Positions 34,620 through 44,440 of a DNA stretch of 64,000 bases are shown piece after piece. A model generated the notes under the pieces. It was not told the origin of the DNA. It made no database searches and was given only the letters and a program-made list of their open reading frames with translations. Position 1 is the first letter of the stretch; every line of letters starts with the position of its first letter. A program made the position numbers and the translations under genes. The DNA lies in the NCBI GenBank assembly GCA_022565795.1, contig JAIUMA010000007.1, positions 25,820-89,819 on the forward strand. Reading direction: 5' to 3'. The stretch is from Balneolia bacterium. GTDB lineage: Bacteria > Bacteroidota > Rhodothermia > Balneolales > Cyclonatronaceae.

Positions 34620-36833
34620 TTAAAAAGCTGAGCTATCTTCCGTTGTCTGTAGCTCTTTCGCACCAACTTCGACGGGAATGCGGCACACAAACTCTGCACC
34701 CTCTTTGTAGTCCTGATTCACAAAGATTTCACCGTTCATCCTTAAGACAGATGTTTTAACAGAGTAGAGTCCGACCCCGGTTGAGGTCTCATCACCGGTG
34801 GGTGTGGCTGAAAGCCGGGAAAACGGTTTGAAAATATTCTCTAAATCATCGGCCGAAAATCCCGGTCCCTGATCACGGATGATGATTTCCCAGTTGTTTT
34901 CCATCACTCTTGAAATAACGGATACCATGCTGTTGGAAGGAGAATATTTGATGGCGTTTGAGATAAGATTCGAAAGAATACCAATCAATGAGTCTTTGTG
35001 CGCTGTAAGGTTTTGATCGTCCAGCTCGGTACGTATGGTTATGTGTTTCTGAATCGCCAGCGGCTTGAATTCCGCTACAACTTTTTCAACCAATTCCCTG
35101 GTGTTCAGATTAGTTAGTTCCGTTTCTATGCTCTTGTTATCCTTTTCGAAAATATTCAAAAGGCTGCCTATAAGCAGGTTCATCCGTTTAGAAGCACTGG
35201 CGATGATATCCGTAAGCTCGCGCAATTCATTGGGCGTGTCTTTGTTTTCATTCAGCTGTAGAATCTGAGAAGCTCCGTCGATAGTCGAAAGCGGATTTCG
35301 TAAATCGTGGATAATGACATGAAGAAAGGCGTTTCTTTGCTGACTAAGCTGCTCCAGCTTTTCATTTTTCCTGGCTATATGACTATTCTGAACGTCGAGA
35401 ACTCCGTAGGCCGTTTGAAGCTCCCGCTTGACTTTAAAAAAGTAATAAGCAAAACCAACGGTAATTATAAAAAGCAGGCTCAGCATCACGATGAATAAGT
35501 TCTTCTGCCTGTTTGCCTGCTCCTCGAGAATTAGCTGATTGGCCAAAAACTCATTTTCCGCTCTTGTCGTCTCTACACGGTGCTGAACCATTAACTCGTC
35601 CAGAGCTTGATTTCTGGCAAATTCTTTATACTCATCGTCCAGCTCTTTGAAGCGCTCATGATATACAAGTGCTGTTTCGAAGTTGCCGGTTGCTTTTTCA
35701 ATAGCGTAACGTGTGCGGTAGCTATGTGATAAAATAGGCCGGTTATTGATTTGCTGCGCCAGCTCTTCTGAACGGATGACCATTGCCCTGGCTTTTTCGA
35801 AATTTTCCAATGCTGTGTAGGTACTGGCAAGACCATAGGTGTGGTGCAGCAGGCCGGGTTTGAAATCAATCTCTTCGCTAAGAGTCAATCCATTCAAAAA
35901 ATATTCTTTGGCAAGTTCCGGCTGCCCAAGGTTCAGGTAGCCGGTTCCGATATTGTAATCAATTCTGAGGATACTACTGTTGTTTGAAATTTCTTGGGCA
36001 AGCGGTCTTGCGCGCAGCAAATACTGTTGTGCTGTTTCATATTCACCTTTTCGGTCGTAAGCAACGTTGAGGTTGTTCAGGTGCCGGACAATCTGGGACG
36101 TGTCATTAATCTCTGTGCTGATTTCAAGAGCTTTGTACAGCCAGGTGATGGCTTCATCGGTAATTTCCACATTGGCCATTTCAAGGGCAAGCGAGCCATA
36201 TGCGTTAGCCAGTCGTATTTGTGTTATCATAGACCGATCAGCTTCGTACTGCTGCTCAAGGTCTTCAATCAAACTGAAGAAAAGCTCAAAAGAGTCAGCC
36301 AGATCACCCTGGTTACTCAGCAAATAGGCACGCGTTATTTTATTATGATAAACAAGATTATGATCCTCAGGGTAGGCAGATGAGATCTTTTCAGCCTTGT
36401 CCAAATAATAGGCGGCTTCATCAATTCGCCTTCCGAGGAGAAGCGATTGTGCTTTTCGAACACAAACCAGACCTAAAAACCGGGTAAAACTGGTTTGTTC
36501 GGACATGTCGATTAGCTCCTCAAGAATAGCTGTTGATTCAGCATAGCGTTCATTTACTCCGTGAGCTTCGGCTTCCAGAAGTTGAAGATGTAACCCGGCA
36601 TAGGATAGTGGGTTTCCGTTGCTGAGTTTTTCCAGTCGGTCGTAGGTGGCTTCAACCTGCCCGGTGTTGTTGTTTCTGTAATGAAACTGAAAAAAAGTGC
36701 TGAGTAAATCAACCTCTTCGATTACATGTCCAGGCTCGTGCTGGGCCTGAGAAGAAAAAGAGAATGCTGAATCCGGGCCGGCGAAAAAGCTCGAAATAGC
36801 TAAAAGAAGGAATAATTGTTTATGCCCGGACAA
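34620..36833 (-). CDS. Sensor histidine kinase with tetratricopeptide sensor region
   Basis: A 737-aa membrane kinase. A signal-like N terminus is followed by about seven TPR units (residues about 50-400), a transmembrane helix near 440-460 (NLFIVMLSLLFIITVGFAYY), a short coiled coil, the HisKA dimerisation domain with phospho-acceptor His509 (IHDLRNPLSTI) and an HATPase domain with N box NLISNAIKYS and G1 box DQGPGF. The TPR part should face the periplasm. No response regulator is adjacent, so its partner is elsewhere. The relatives are the TPR-kinases common in Bacteroidota. Confidence 0.9.
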   Translation of the reverse strand: MSGHKQLFLLLAISSFFAGPDSAFSFSSQAQHEPGHVIEEVDLLSTFFQFHYRNNNTGQVEATYDRLEKLSNGNPLSYAGLHLQLLEAEAHGVNERYAESTAILEELIDMSEQTSFTRFLGLVCVRKAQSLLLGRRIDEAAYYLDKAEKISSAYPEDHNLVYHNKITRAYLLSNQGDLADSFELFFSLIEDLEQQYEADRSMITQIRLANAYGSLALEMANVEITDEAITWLYKALEISTEINDTSQIVRHLNNLNVAYDRKGEYETAQQYLLRARPLAQEISNNSSILRIDYNIGTGYLNLGQPELAKEYFLNGLTLSEEIDFKPGLLHHTYGLASTYTALENFEKARAMVIRSEELAQQINNRPILSHSYRTRYAIEKATGNFETALVYHERFKELDDEYKEFARNQALDELMVQHRVETTRAENEFLANQLILEEQANRQKNLFIVMLSLLFIITVGFAYYFFKVKRELQTAYGVLDVQNSHIARKNEKLEQLSQQRNAFLHVIIHDLRNPLSTIDGASQILQLNENKDTPNELRELTDIIASASKRMNLLIGSLLNIFEKDNKSIETELTNLNTRELVEKVVAEFKPLAIQKHITIRTELDDQNLTAHKDSLIGILSNLISNAIKYSPSNSMVSVISRVMENNWEIIIRDQGPGFSADDLENIFKPFSRLSATPTGDETSTGVGLYSVKTSVLRMNGEIFVNQDYKEGAEFVCRIPVEVGAKELQTTEDSSAF

Positions 36834-36910
36834 CGATTTAGCACTTATGTTAATGGTTAATCACTCTGAATATAATTTTTTTTAATAAATCATCCTATCT
36901 TTTGCAAAAA

Positions 36911-37612
36911 TCAACGGCTTCCAAAAATGGCGCTTCCTACCCGAACCATGGTTGCACCTTCCTCAATGGCTACTTCGAGATCGTTCGTCATTCCCATTGA
37001 AAGATGATCGAGTGAGGCTCTTTTATATCCTTTGGCCTTTTCCTGCTGGAGCAACTCGCGGAGCTTGCGAAACTGCGGCCGGACCTTTTCAAGATCTTCC
37101 TCCAGCGATGCTATGCCCATAAGTCCGCGTATTCTTACAAAAGGCATGTTTTCTCCGGCTTCGATGAGGGCAGGTAAGTCTTCCGGTTCACAGCCGAATT
37201 TTTGATCTTCATCGCTGATGTTAACCTGAATGAGCACGTTTATCTCCCGGCCGGACTGCTCCGCCCGCTTGTTAATCTCTTTGAGGGCTTTGAGTTTAGG
37301 CACGGAATCGATCCAGTCCACTTCGTCGGTGAGGTATTTTATTTTATTTGACTGAAGGCCGCCTATCATATGCCAGATAATTTTATCGTCGCCGCTGAAG
37401 TGCTCCATTTTGGGCACAAGCTCCTGCACTTTGTTCTCCCCGAAGTGAATATGCCCTAGCTTGCGAACGGCCTCTATGGCTTCATTAGGCTTGGTTTTGC
37501 TAACGGCAACAAGGGTGATTTCCTCCGGCGATCTGTCGCAGGCCCGGCAGGCATTTTCAATGCGTGCTGCCACTTCGCTGAGGTTGGATTTAAGGTCGAC
37601 GTTACTCATCAC
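36911..37612 (-). CDS. YggS-family pyridoxal-phosphate-binding protein (PLPBP)
   Basis: A 233-aa single-domain TIM barrel of the alanine-racemase fold that keeps pyridoxal phosphate and amino-acid pools balanced. The PLP lysine is Lys39 in VAVSKTKP. Also seen are [31 protein letters not shown] and [20 protein letters not shown] with the terminal RVGSAIFG. Complete. Two in-frame ATGs start the gene in tandem, so the first residue is uncertain by one. Confidence 0.93.
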   Translation of the reverse strand: MMSNVDLKSNLSEVAARIENACRACDRSPEEITLVAVSKTKPNEAIEAVRKLGHIHFGENKVQELVPKMEHFSGDDKIIWHMIGGLQSNKIKYLTDEVDWIDSVPKLKALKEINKRAEQSGREINVLIQVNISDEDQKFGCEPEDLPALIEAGENMPFVRIRGLMGIASLEEDLEKVRPQFRKLRELLQQEKAKGYKRASLDHLSMGMTNDLEVAIEEGATMVRVGSAIFGSR

Positions 37613-37879
37613 AAATATAGATTATCGGGATTACAGATTTAAGAATGCGGTTAATTAGTGCTCCACCTGATAACGCCTTAACGTGTAGTATCGTTGTTGA
37701 GCAAGTCCGGGATAATTCTAAGGATTGTCAGTAACATAAAAAAGCCGTATTTTAATAAATCTGTACAAGAATTAAACGTTTTATAGTTAATGCTGAAATC
37801 CTTGCGGCTTTCAAGCGATCAGATTTATAAGCGAACGAGACGACCGGAAAAGTTCATAAAAATCGGAAAATCTTAGTTC

Positions 37880-38899
37880 ATGACAGTTCTGACGCGACAT
37901 ATCTCCGACTTTCTCGAGCATTTGGCCCCAAATGCTACAAAAATGGACTACGATAATACGGGTCTCTTAGTTGGAAACTATGATCAGCAGATAGAAAATG
38001 TGTTAACCTGCCTCGATGTCACTCCTGCCGTAATCGACGAGGCCATTCAAAAAAATGTACAGCTCATCGTCGCGCATCACCCGCTCATCTTTCCGAAATT
38101 AAAGCGCGTAATTTCAACCGATCCGGTCGGAGGAATGGTTCAGAAGCTGATTCGCAACAACATCAGCCTGATTGCCTCCCACACCAATCTCGACGCTGCC
38201 AGAAGTGGGGTGTCCAAAGTGCTTTGCGACACACTTGGTCTCACAAACTGCAGCTTTCTGGACGACTCCTACAAAACCATGCGACGCGTTATTCTGCGAA
38301 TTCCGTCATCCGTACGTGACTCTGCGGAATCTGTAGTTAACGAATTTACGCTGGACGGAAGCTGGACAGTGGATGAGGATAACTCCTCGATGGTCTGCTT
38401 CAATATTGATTATCATCATACGGCAGCCTTCAAAAAGAAGCTTGCAGCGGCTCTTGAAGGTGCTCCGTACAGTTTGGATGAGGTGTCGCTGGAAGGCAGC
38501 TCCCCTCTGTTTGGATTTGGAATGGTTGGCTATCTCGAAAAGCCAATGCCTACAGAAGCATTCCTGGATCACGTAAAAAGCCAGTTGGGTGCAGAAGCGC
38601 TTAGGTGGTCGGGCTCAGCCAAAGAAATTAAAAAAGTAGCCGTTTGCGGCGGTTCCGGCTCATCCCTTATACGAAAAGCACTGGGCTGCGGAGCCGATGC
38701 TTTTGTAACCGCCGATATCAAGTACCACGATTTTTTTGTGCCGGATAATTTTCTCCTTATTGATGCCGGACATTACGAAACTGAAGTGCCGATTGTGCAC
38801 GCCCTGCAAAAACGTATAAAGGAAGCGTTCCCGGACACAGGCGTTTTTGCTACCGAAATTAATACCAACCCTATGCGGGGGTTGGATTCACCCGTTTAA
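37880..38899 (+). CDS. Nif3-like dinuclear metal-centre protein
   Basis: A 339-aa member of the NIF3/YbgI/YqfO family, toroidal hexamers with a di-metal site; some members are annotated GTP cyclohydrolase 1 type 2, which is not established for most. Metal ligands are visible in VAHHPLIFPKLK near residue 65, IASHTNLDAA near residue 96 and the C-terminal DAGHYETEV. About 100 central residues form the extra PII-like domain of the longer YqfO type. It lies 34 bases upstream of the coiled-coil protein, a pairing common in Bacteroidota. Confidence 0.9.
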   Translation: MTVLTRHISDFLEHLAPNATKMDYDNTGLLVGNYDQQIENVLTCLDVTPAVIDEAIQKNVQLIVAHHPLIFPKLKRVISTDPVGGMVQKLIRNNISLIASHTNLDAARSGVSKVLCDTLGLTNCSFLDDSYKTMRRVILRIPSSVRDSAESVVNEFTLDGSWTVDEDNSSMVCFNIDYHHTAAFKKKLAAALEGAPYSLDEVSLEGSSPLFGFGMVGYLEKPMPTEAFLDHVKSQLGAEALRWSGSAKEIKKVAVCGGSGSSLIRKALGCGADAFVTADIKYHDFFVPDNFLLIDAGHYETEVPIVHALQKRIKEAFPDTGVFATEINTNPMRGLDSPV

Positions 38900-38933
38900 T
38901 TGAACAACCAATCATCCACAAGAAAGAAAAACC

Positions 38934-39665
38934 ATGCGCGAAGTAATACAAAATCTAGTAAATCTGCAGTTCATTGATACCAAGCTCGACGAGCTGAAGA
39001 AAATGCGGGGCGACCTGCCGGAAGACATTGCAGATTACGAGACCGATGTTGTCCGGATCGAATCCCGCATCAAAAAGAACACGGCCCAGGCTAAAGACCT
39101 GAAGCTGGAGAAGGCCAAGCTTGAGCTTGAAATTCAGGATGCCACTGAGCTGATCGAAAAATACGAAGCCCAGCAGATGTCCGTTCGCAACAACCGCGAA
39201 TACGACGCTCTCACCAAAGAGCTTGAGTCACAGGCGCAGCTTATCGAGAACTCAAAGTCCCGTCTTGAGGAAATCGCAATCCTCGAGCAGGAAATCGAGA
39301 AAGATCTCGAAGAGCAAAAAGAAGTCCTTAAAGAGAAGCAGGCCGAGCTCGATGAGATGAAGAAAAACCTCGAAAACGTGGTTCAGCGCACCAAAGAGGA
39401 AGAAGCCGAGCTTCTCGAACGTCGCGAAGAGGCTGAAAGCACGGTAGGTCAGCGCTATCTGCAGGGGTACAATCGTCTTCGTAATGGTCTGACAAACGGA
39501 ATGGCCGTCTGCCCGATGGTTAACGGTGCCTGCATGGGAATGATGATGCCACCGCAGGTTCAGATGGAAGTTCGCCGCATGAACAAAATCGTAATCGATG
39601 AAAACAGCGGTCGTATCGTAGTTGATCCTGAATTCTTCGAAAAAGCTCAGAAAGTTTACGGATAA
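38934..39665 (+). CDS. Coiled-coil protein of the C4-type zinc-ribbon (CT398-like) family with degenerate zinc site
   Basis: A 243-aa protein. Residues 5-170 form a long coiled coil rich in E, K and L. The tail matches the zinc-ribbon domain that normally carries two CxxC knuckles. Here the first knuckle is altered to Cys193 and Cys200 separated by six residues, and the second has Asp222 and Ser225 where cysteines are expected (KIVIDENSGRIVV against the usual KIIVCEHCGRIL). The remaining family positions (PPQ, GRI) are kept. The gene is downstream of the Nif3-like gene and is expected to share its transcript. Molecular role unknown in this family. Confidence 0.85.
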   Translation: MREVIQNLVNLQFIDTKLDELKKMRGDLPEDIADYETDVVRIESRIKKNTAQAKDLKLEKAKLELEIQDATELIEKYEAQQMSVRNNREYDALTKELESQAQLIENSKSRLEEIAILEQEIEKDLEEQKEVLKEKQAELDEMKKNLENVVQRTKEEEAELLERREEAESTVGQRYLQGYNRLRNGLTNGMAVCPMVNGACMGMMMPPQVQMEVRRMNKIVIDENSGRIVVDPEFFEKAQKVYG

Positions 39666-39804
39666 CTGTACGTCAGCCGGAAAAAGCAGCGATTAAGTGA
39701 AAACCGAATAGCTGTTTTTTTAACAGGAAATGTATGGTTTAAGACACTGTCCATACCGCAGGGCGAAACTGCGTACAGGCAGCTGATGAATGATTGGAAA
39801 AAAG

Positions 39805-39842
39805 AAGCCCGAACCGGCATTTAAGCTGGTTCGGGCTTTTTG
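39805..39842. terminator. Bidirectional intrinsic terminator
   Basis: A 14-bp stem with one G-U pair (39805-39818 and 39825-39838), a six-base loop, an A run on the left and a T run on the right. It separates the convergent coiled-coil and universal-stress genes. Confidence 0.85.
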
Positions 39843-39874
39843 TTTTACAGGGTGATGAGTTTCCGAACTAATCT

Positions 39875-40792
39875 TTAATCCATCATCTTTTTAAACAGCT
39901 TCTGGTTTCTGGCTTTGTTCTTCATAATTAGAAGCGGAATGCCAAACGGATAAGAAGCCATTCGGTCGGGTAGCTTGTCCTTCATGAGCGCCATCATTGT
40001 GCTTCTGGCCTTAGAGAAAACCACAATCATGTCAGTCTGGTTAGTGATACAAAGATCATATATGTCATCAGACATTTTTCCGTCCTGGTGAAGAGTAAGG
40101 TGGGTATCTAAATCCGTGTCGCCGGGAGTCTTAATCTTATCGGAGAAGGCCTTCTTTTTGGCCTGAAGCTCTTCATCCATCTTTTTAATGGTTTTCTTAT
40201 CCGGCATATACGGGAAGAATTGCTTCGGGTACTCGTACAGATGCTGAGCTATTACGTTGCCGCCAGCCGGCTTCACCAGCTGTAGCGCAAAGCGGGTTGC
40301 TTCCTCACTTTGCTCCGAGAAGTCGATGGGCACGGTGATGTTCTCCATATTGTAGCGAGCGGTTTCCGGCACGAACAGAATAGAGCATGGAACGTACTTA
40401 ACGATTCTCCTCGCCAGAACGCCTTCACCCTTATAACCGGCCTTTTTGCCAAGAACAAGCAGGTCAGGATTTTCTTTATCCATCAGTCGGATTATCTGAT
40501 CCGTTGCGCTTCCTTTCCGAAAACTGATGCTGGTTTTGACGTCTGTATGTGTGAATTTGGCGTCAATCTGCTCCTGAATCTGCTTAGTGAGCAGCTCGTT
40601 GAGATCCTCTTCAGTTTCAAGCTCCGGAAACTCCTCGATAATGTCATGAAACATATCATAAGACTCCACGACATGAAGGAACTGAATGGATTCAGGTTTA
40701 GCGATTTCAGCGAAATAGTTGACGTAACCAATTACGGCTTCGTCCATTTTTGTGAGGTCGAGACAAACGACCCATTTTTTTAAAGATTCCAT
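39875..40792 (-). CDS. Universal stress protein with two UspA domains
   Basis: A 305-aa tandem UspA protein. Domain 1 runs about residues 5-142 and ends in the nucleotide-loop-like LVLGKKAGYKGEGVLARRI with the PCSILFVPE strand. Domain 2 (about 150-295) lacks a clear glycine loop and is probably structural. It begins 25 bases downstream of the BCCT carrier gene, and such Usp partners often tune ion or solute carriers. The binding of ATP or AMP by domain 1 is inferred from family knowledge. Confidence 0.88.
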   Translation of the reverse strand: MESLKKWVVCLDLTKMDEAVIGYVNYFAEIAKPESIQFLHVVESYDMFHDIIEEFPELETEEDLNELLTKQIQEQIDAKFTHTDVKTSISFRKGSATDQIIRLMDKENPDLLVLGKKAGYKGEGVLARRIVKYVPCSILFVPETARYNMENITVPIDFSEQSEEATRFALQLVKPAGGNVIAQHLYEYPKQFFPYMPDKKTIKKMDEELQAKKKAFSDKIKTPGDTDLDTHLTLHQDGKMSDDIYDLCITNQTDMIVVFSKARSTMMALMKDKLPDRMASYPFGIPLLIMKNKARNQKLFKKMMD

Positions 40793-40817
40793 AGTGATAG
40801 GATACGCTTTGGGTTAA

Positions 40818-42443
40818 TTATTTCTTCTCACGCTGCTCTTTTAGCAGTCGGGCTACAATAGTGCGGTAGTCTTCACGCTCTTTATCCGCCTCTTTGCTTT
40901 CCATCATCTTGTATTCACGGTTTAATCCGCGCTGCAGACTGTAGCACATAATCAGCAGAATGATGACAAAAGGCAGGCCTGTGGAAATTGAGGCTGCCTG
41001 TAGCGCTCCAAGTCCTCCACCGATGAGAAGCACGGCTGCGACTACTCCTTCAGTCGTTGCCCAGAATACGCGCTGAGTGGCAGGAGAATCAATTTTGCCA
41101 CCACTGGTGAGGCCGTCGATTACGAGCGAGCCGGAGTCAGAAGATGTTACAAAAAAGCTCAGAACCAAGATAATGGCCAGGAATGAGGTGATCATTGCCA
41201 GCGGAAACTGATCGAGCAGTACGAACAACGATGTGGTTTGATCGGCTTCAACCGCTGCGGCAATTTCTGCAATCCCGGTAGTTTCAAGGAACAATGCCGT
41301 TCCGCCAAAACTACTCATCCAGAAAAAAGTTACCATTGTTGGTACAATGAGTACCCCAAGCACGAACTCTCTGACTGTTCGGCCCCTTGAGATACGCGCG
41401 ATAAACATCCCGACGTAAGGTGACCATGAAATCCACCATGCCCAGTAGAATACGGTCCATGTGCTCATAAATCCGCCATCTTCGTCGAACACTTCGACCC
41501 ATGTTGCGTATTCGGCAAACGTTTGAAGATAGTAACCTGTGCTTTGAACAAAAGTACCGAGTATAAAAAACGTTGGTCCGAGTATCAGAATGAAAAGCAG
41601 GAATAAACCGGCTAATCTGATATTGAATTCACTGAGTACTTTAACACCTTTCTGAACGCCTAAGAGTACGGAAACAACGGCTACGGCTGTTACAACGGCA
41701 ATGATTATCACCTGTAGCGTTGTAGTATTTTCAAGTCCGAATACGTGCTCCATTCCCGCTCCGGCCTGTGAAGCACCCAGCCCAAGAGAGGTTGCAAGGC
41801 CAAACATGGTAGCCAGTACGGCCAAAATATCAATTACGTCTCCCATCCAGCCGTTAATTCGGTCGCCCAAAAGCGGATAGAAAACCGATCTGAAAGAAAG
41901 GGGCAGCTTACGATTAAACGCAAAAAATGCGAGTGATAAACCTACTACTGCATATACAGCCCATGCGTGGAGACCCCAATGCAGAAAGGTGACGCCCATT
42001 GAGTCACGAATCGACTGAATGGAGTCTACCTCGGCATGCGGCGGATAGAGCAGATGCCACATTGGCTCTGCTACAGCGAAAAACATGAGTCCGATTCCCA
42101 TGCCGGCACTGAAAAGCATAGCAAACCAGCCCATCGTGCTAAAGTCCGTTTTAGCGTTTTCACCGCCCAGGCGGATTTTGCCATACTTGGAAAAAGCAAA
42201 GTATAATGAGAAGCCGATAAAGATATTGACGCCTACTACGAACAGCCAGCTACCGGTATCGGTGATAGCTTGCTGTGTGGCGCTAAACCAGCTTTCTGCA
42301 TCTTCGCCTAAAATCAGTGTTCCCGCTATCAGAATAAAAATAAGTATTGAAGCTGGCCAGAATACCGGGCCATGTATATCGAAGTACTTTTTACTTTTCC
42401 TGAGCGGCGTCTTTTTTTGTTTTTGGTCGCCAGTTTCACTCAT
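40818..42443 (-). CDS. BCCT-family betaine/carnitine/choline transporter
   Basis: A 541-aa inner-membrane carrier with 12 helices that imports trimethylammonium compounds such as glycine betaine using a sodium or proton gradient. The family glycine stretch GMGIGLMFFAVAEP is at about residues 114-127, and the aromatic substrate-box helix is WAWWISWSPYVGMFIARISR near 335. Both fit BetP-like proteins; the GMGIG form points to sodium-coupled betaine uptake. The C-terminal tail is short and charged. Likely in a transcript with the UspA gene 25 bases downstream. Confidence 0.93.
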   Translation of the reverse strand: MSETGDQKQKKTPLRKSKKYFDIHGPVFWPASILIFILIAGTLILGEDAESWFSATQQAITDTGSWLFVVGVNIFIGFSLYFAFSKYGKIRLGGENAKTDFSTMGWFAMLFSAGMGIGLMFFAVAEPMWHLLYPPHAEVDSIQSIRDSMGVTFLHWGLHAWAVYAVVGLSLAFFAFNRKLPLSFRSVFYPLLGDRINGWMGDVIDILAVLATMFGLATSLGLGASQAGAGMEHVFGLENTTTLQVIIIAVVTAVAVVSVLLGVQKGVKVLSEFNIRLAGLFLLFILILGPTFFILGTFVQSTGYYLQTFAEYATWVEVFDEDGGFMSTWTVFYWAWWISWSPYVGMFIARISRGRTVREFVLGVLIVPTMVTFFWMSSFGGTALFLETTGIAEIAAAVEADQTTSLFVLLDQFPLAMITSFLAIILVLSFFVTSSDSGSLVIDGLTSGGKIDSPATQRVFWATTEGVVAAVLLIGGGLGALQAASISTGLPFVIILLIMCYSLQRGLNREYKMMESKEADKEREDYRTIVARLLKEQREKK

Positions 42444-42502
42444 AAATTAAGTCCTTGATTTTTTGAGTTATGAAGGATTACCTACTGTTTGATTAATATG
42501 AA

Positions 42503-42541
42503 AAAATCAATGCCGCCGGCTGAAATATTGCCGGCGGCATT
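42503..42541 (-). terminator. Intrinsic terminator of the porin gene
   Basis: A perfect 12-bp GC-rich stem AATGCCGCCGGC/GCCGGCGGCATT (42509-42520, 42530-42541). On the minus strand it is followed by a run of six T. It lies between the porin gene and the BCCT gene and should cut porin transcription off from the BCCT-UspA pair, or let only part read through. Confidence 0.85.
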
Positions 42542-42551
42542 GTTAAGGTGC

Positions 42552-43811
42552 TTAGAAGTAGAATCCGATATTAATGTTGAAGCGGATGTTATAGTCTGGA
42601 TCTCTGAGTCCCAAATCTTCATGTCCGGGGCCCACTCCAACGCCGAAGTCATCGGTTAGCCACGGTTGATTAAGACCCTGCGCGATATCGAAATAGGTAA
42701 ATACAGGCCCGGCCGTTACCAGAAAACCGGTGATATTCTGTATAGTTTCCTGGAAGTTATTGTCCAGGGTTAGCTGATCGCCGCTGGCCAGTGTTGTTGT
42801 GCCTTCACCTATAAGGTTCTCCATATAGCTGAAGTCATTGTAGAACAGGATGTTGGAAATTGGTCCCCAGTCTACGTCGTACGAGTAGGAAAGTCCAAGA
42901 GTAGCAATCCATGCCTCGGTAGAAACTTCGTAGGGGATTCCGTAGGCGCCCATAAATACAGTGCTGATGTCTTCTCCGGCATCATTTTGGGCATCCATGC
43001 TATAGTAGGCAAATTGAGGCTTAACATTGAAATTGCCGAAATCAAAGGAACCGTGGGCTGCCAGCGCATAGCGTCCGGAAAACTCATCGGTTGCAGAATT
43101 ATATAATTGACCATACTGAACCGATGCACCGAATTCACCAGAGTCGAACAAATAAGCACCGCGGAGGTTAAACTGATTGCGCTCAGTAAGTGATGCTTCG
43201 TCACCAGGGATAACATCGTACGAGTAACGTCCTGAGCCTCCTGTACCGAACGAACCGTTGCCCCCAACCGGCCCTTCAGGCTCTGGCTGAAAGAAATAGG
43301 CCGCATCGAGCTGGAAGTTGTCCCAGGTTCGCGTGAGCTTGATACCCATATCATGGTCATCTTCCAGACCTACATAGTACGGTAAGCTGAACCACCAGTT
43401 GTTAGAGTTGTACTGGAGATTACCAAAGGGTACCTGGGTTACACCAAGCTGAACCTGCGTTTGAGGGTTGAAGTTATATTCCAGCCAGCCCTGCTTAATG
43501 AAGTGCGTACCAAATGTCGGATAAAAACGGTACTCAAAATTAAGGCCTATTCCCCCGGGATTGTCGTAAATAACATTAATACGCCACATATCCATGGTGA
43601 AGCTTCCCTTAGTCGGATCCATGTCACTTTCGAAGTTTTCCAGAATCAGATTGTAGCGAAGTGCACCGCCCACATGTAACGATGGTTCATCTGAATCCTG
43701 AGCCTGCGCAATGGTTGATGCTGATGCAGGGAGTATAGTGTCGGATGGCTGAGTCCATGCAGCCAGAGTGAGCATTAACAAAAGAATAATTGAACGGTAG
43801 AGTGTATTCAT
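42552..43811 (-). CDS. Outer-membrane beta-barrel porin-like protein
   Basis: A 419-aa protein with a long signal region (hydrophobic MNTLYRSIILLLMLTLAAW, cleavage somewhere before residue 40). After it come alternating amphipathic beta strands rich in aromatic residues, glycine and asparagine, and a terminal phenylalanine (FNINIGFYF), the signal of BAM-inserted barrels. It looks like phosphate-selective/OprO-type or general porins in length and pattern, but no substrate motif is visible. It precedes the BCCT and UspA genes on the same strand. Confidence 0.82.
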   Translation of the reverse strand: MNTLYRSIILLLMLTLAAWTQPSDTILPASASTIAQAQDSDEPSLHVGGALRYNLILENFESDMDPTKGSFTMDMWRINVIYDNPGGIGLNFEYRFYPTFGTHFIKQGWLEYNFNPQTQVQLGVTQVPFGNLQYNSNNWWFSLPYYVGLEDDHDMGIKLTRTWDNFQLDAAYFFQPEPEGPVGGNGSFGTGGSGRYSYDVIPGDEASLTERNQFNLRGAYLFDSGEFGASVQYGQLYNSATDEFSGRYALAAHGSFDFGNFNVKPQFAYYSMDAQNDAGEDISTVFMGAYGIPYEVSTEAWIATLGLSYSYDVDWGPISNILFYNDFSYMENLIGEGTTTLASGDQLTLDNNFQETIQNITGFLVTAGPVFTYFDIAQGLNQPWLTDDFGVGVGPGHEDLGLRDPDYNIRFNINIGFYF

Positions 43812-44043
43812 AGTATAGATTTCATTATTTAATGTTGAGTTTAAATTTACCCCTCGGAATAAATGATGTTTTTTTCATAAGTGCTTTTTAATTAAACAAT
43901 TTAACGGGCTATAGTAAAGTATCGTTTCAATTATTATAAAGGGAGCACAAATGGCATGAAATCACCCTTTAAAACTTTTAAGAAGTTATATCAGACAATA
44001 ATCCGTAGTTTTAGGGAGTATTAAGTAGGACAGAAATGTAAAA

Positions 44044-44400
44044 GAGACTGCCGGGTAATCGCCTTTTCGCTTGCGAAGGGGAGGAAAGTCCGAACACCAA
44101 CCGGTACCGTGCTTCCTAACGGGAAGGGTTCGCCTTTGGCGGATACAGAAAGTGCCACAGAAAATATACCGCCCCGGCTTGCCGGGGTAAGGGTGAAAAG
44201 GCGGGGTAAGAGCCCACCGCCCTGTTGGTGACATCAGGGGCAGGGAAAACCTCACGGGGTGCAAGGCCAAGCAGATAGTATGTACTACCGGTTACGATGC
44301 TATCGGGTAGGCTGCTCGAGGTGCCGGGCGACCGGCATCCCAGATAAATGATTACCAATCCGCTCTGCGGATTACAGAATTCGGCTTACAGGCAGTCTCT
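44044..44400 (+). ncRNA. rnpB: RNase P RNA, bacterial class A
   Basis: The ribozyme of RNase P, which trims tRNA 5' ends. The closing helix P1 is formed by GAGACTGCC (44044-44052) and GGCAGTCTC (44391-44399). The universally conserved parts are readable: GAGGAAAGTCCG in the 5' third, GCCACAGAAA, GTAAGAGCCCACC, the GGCAAGG-like GCAAGGCCAAG and the 3' AGATAAATGATTACC followed by ACAGAATTCGGCTTACAG. A T-rich tail follows the last helix. It converges with smpB and is independent of the genes around it. Confidence 0.97.
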
Positions 44401-44440
44401 TTTTATTTTTTATCAACGGCTGATGACTTAGCCTGCAAGC

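Noticed and set aside
43937..43971. Hairpin TAAAGGG/CCCTTTA upstream of rnpB as a terminator
   Set aside because: No T run follows, and the porin gene beside it is transcribed away. It is more likely chance or promoter structure.
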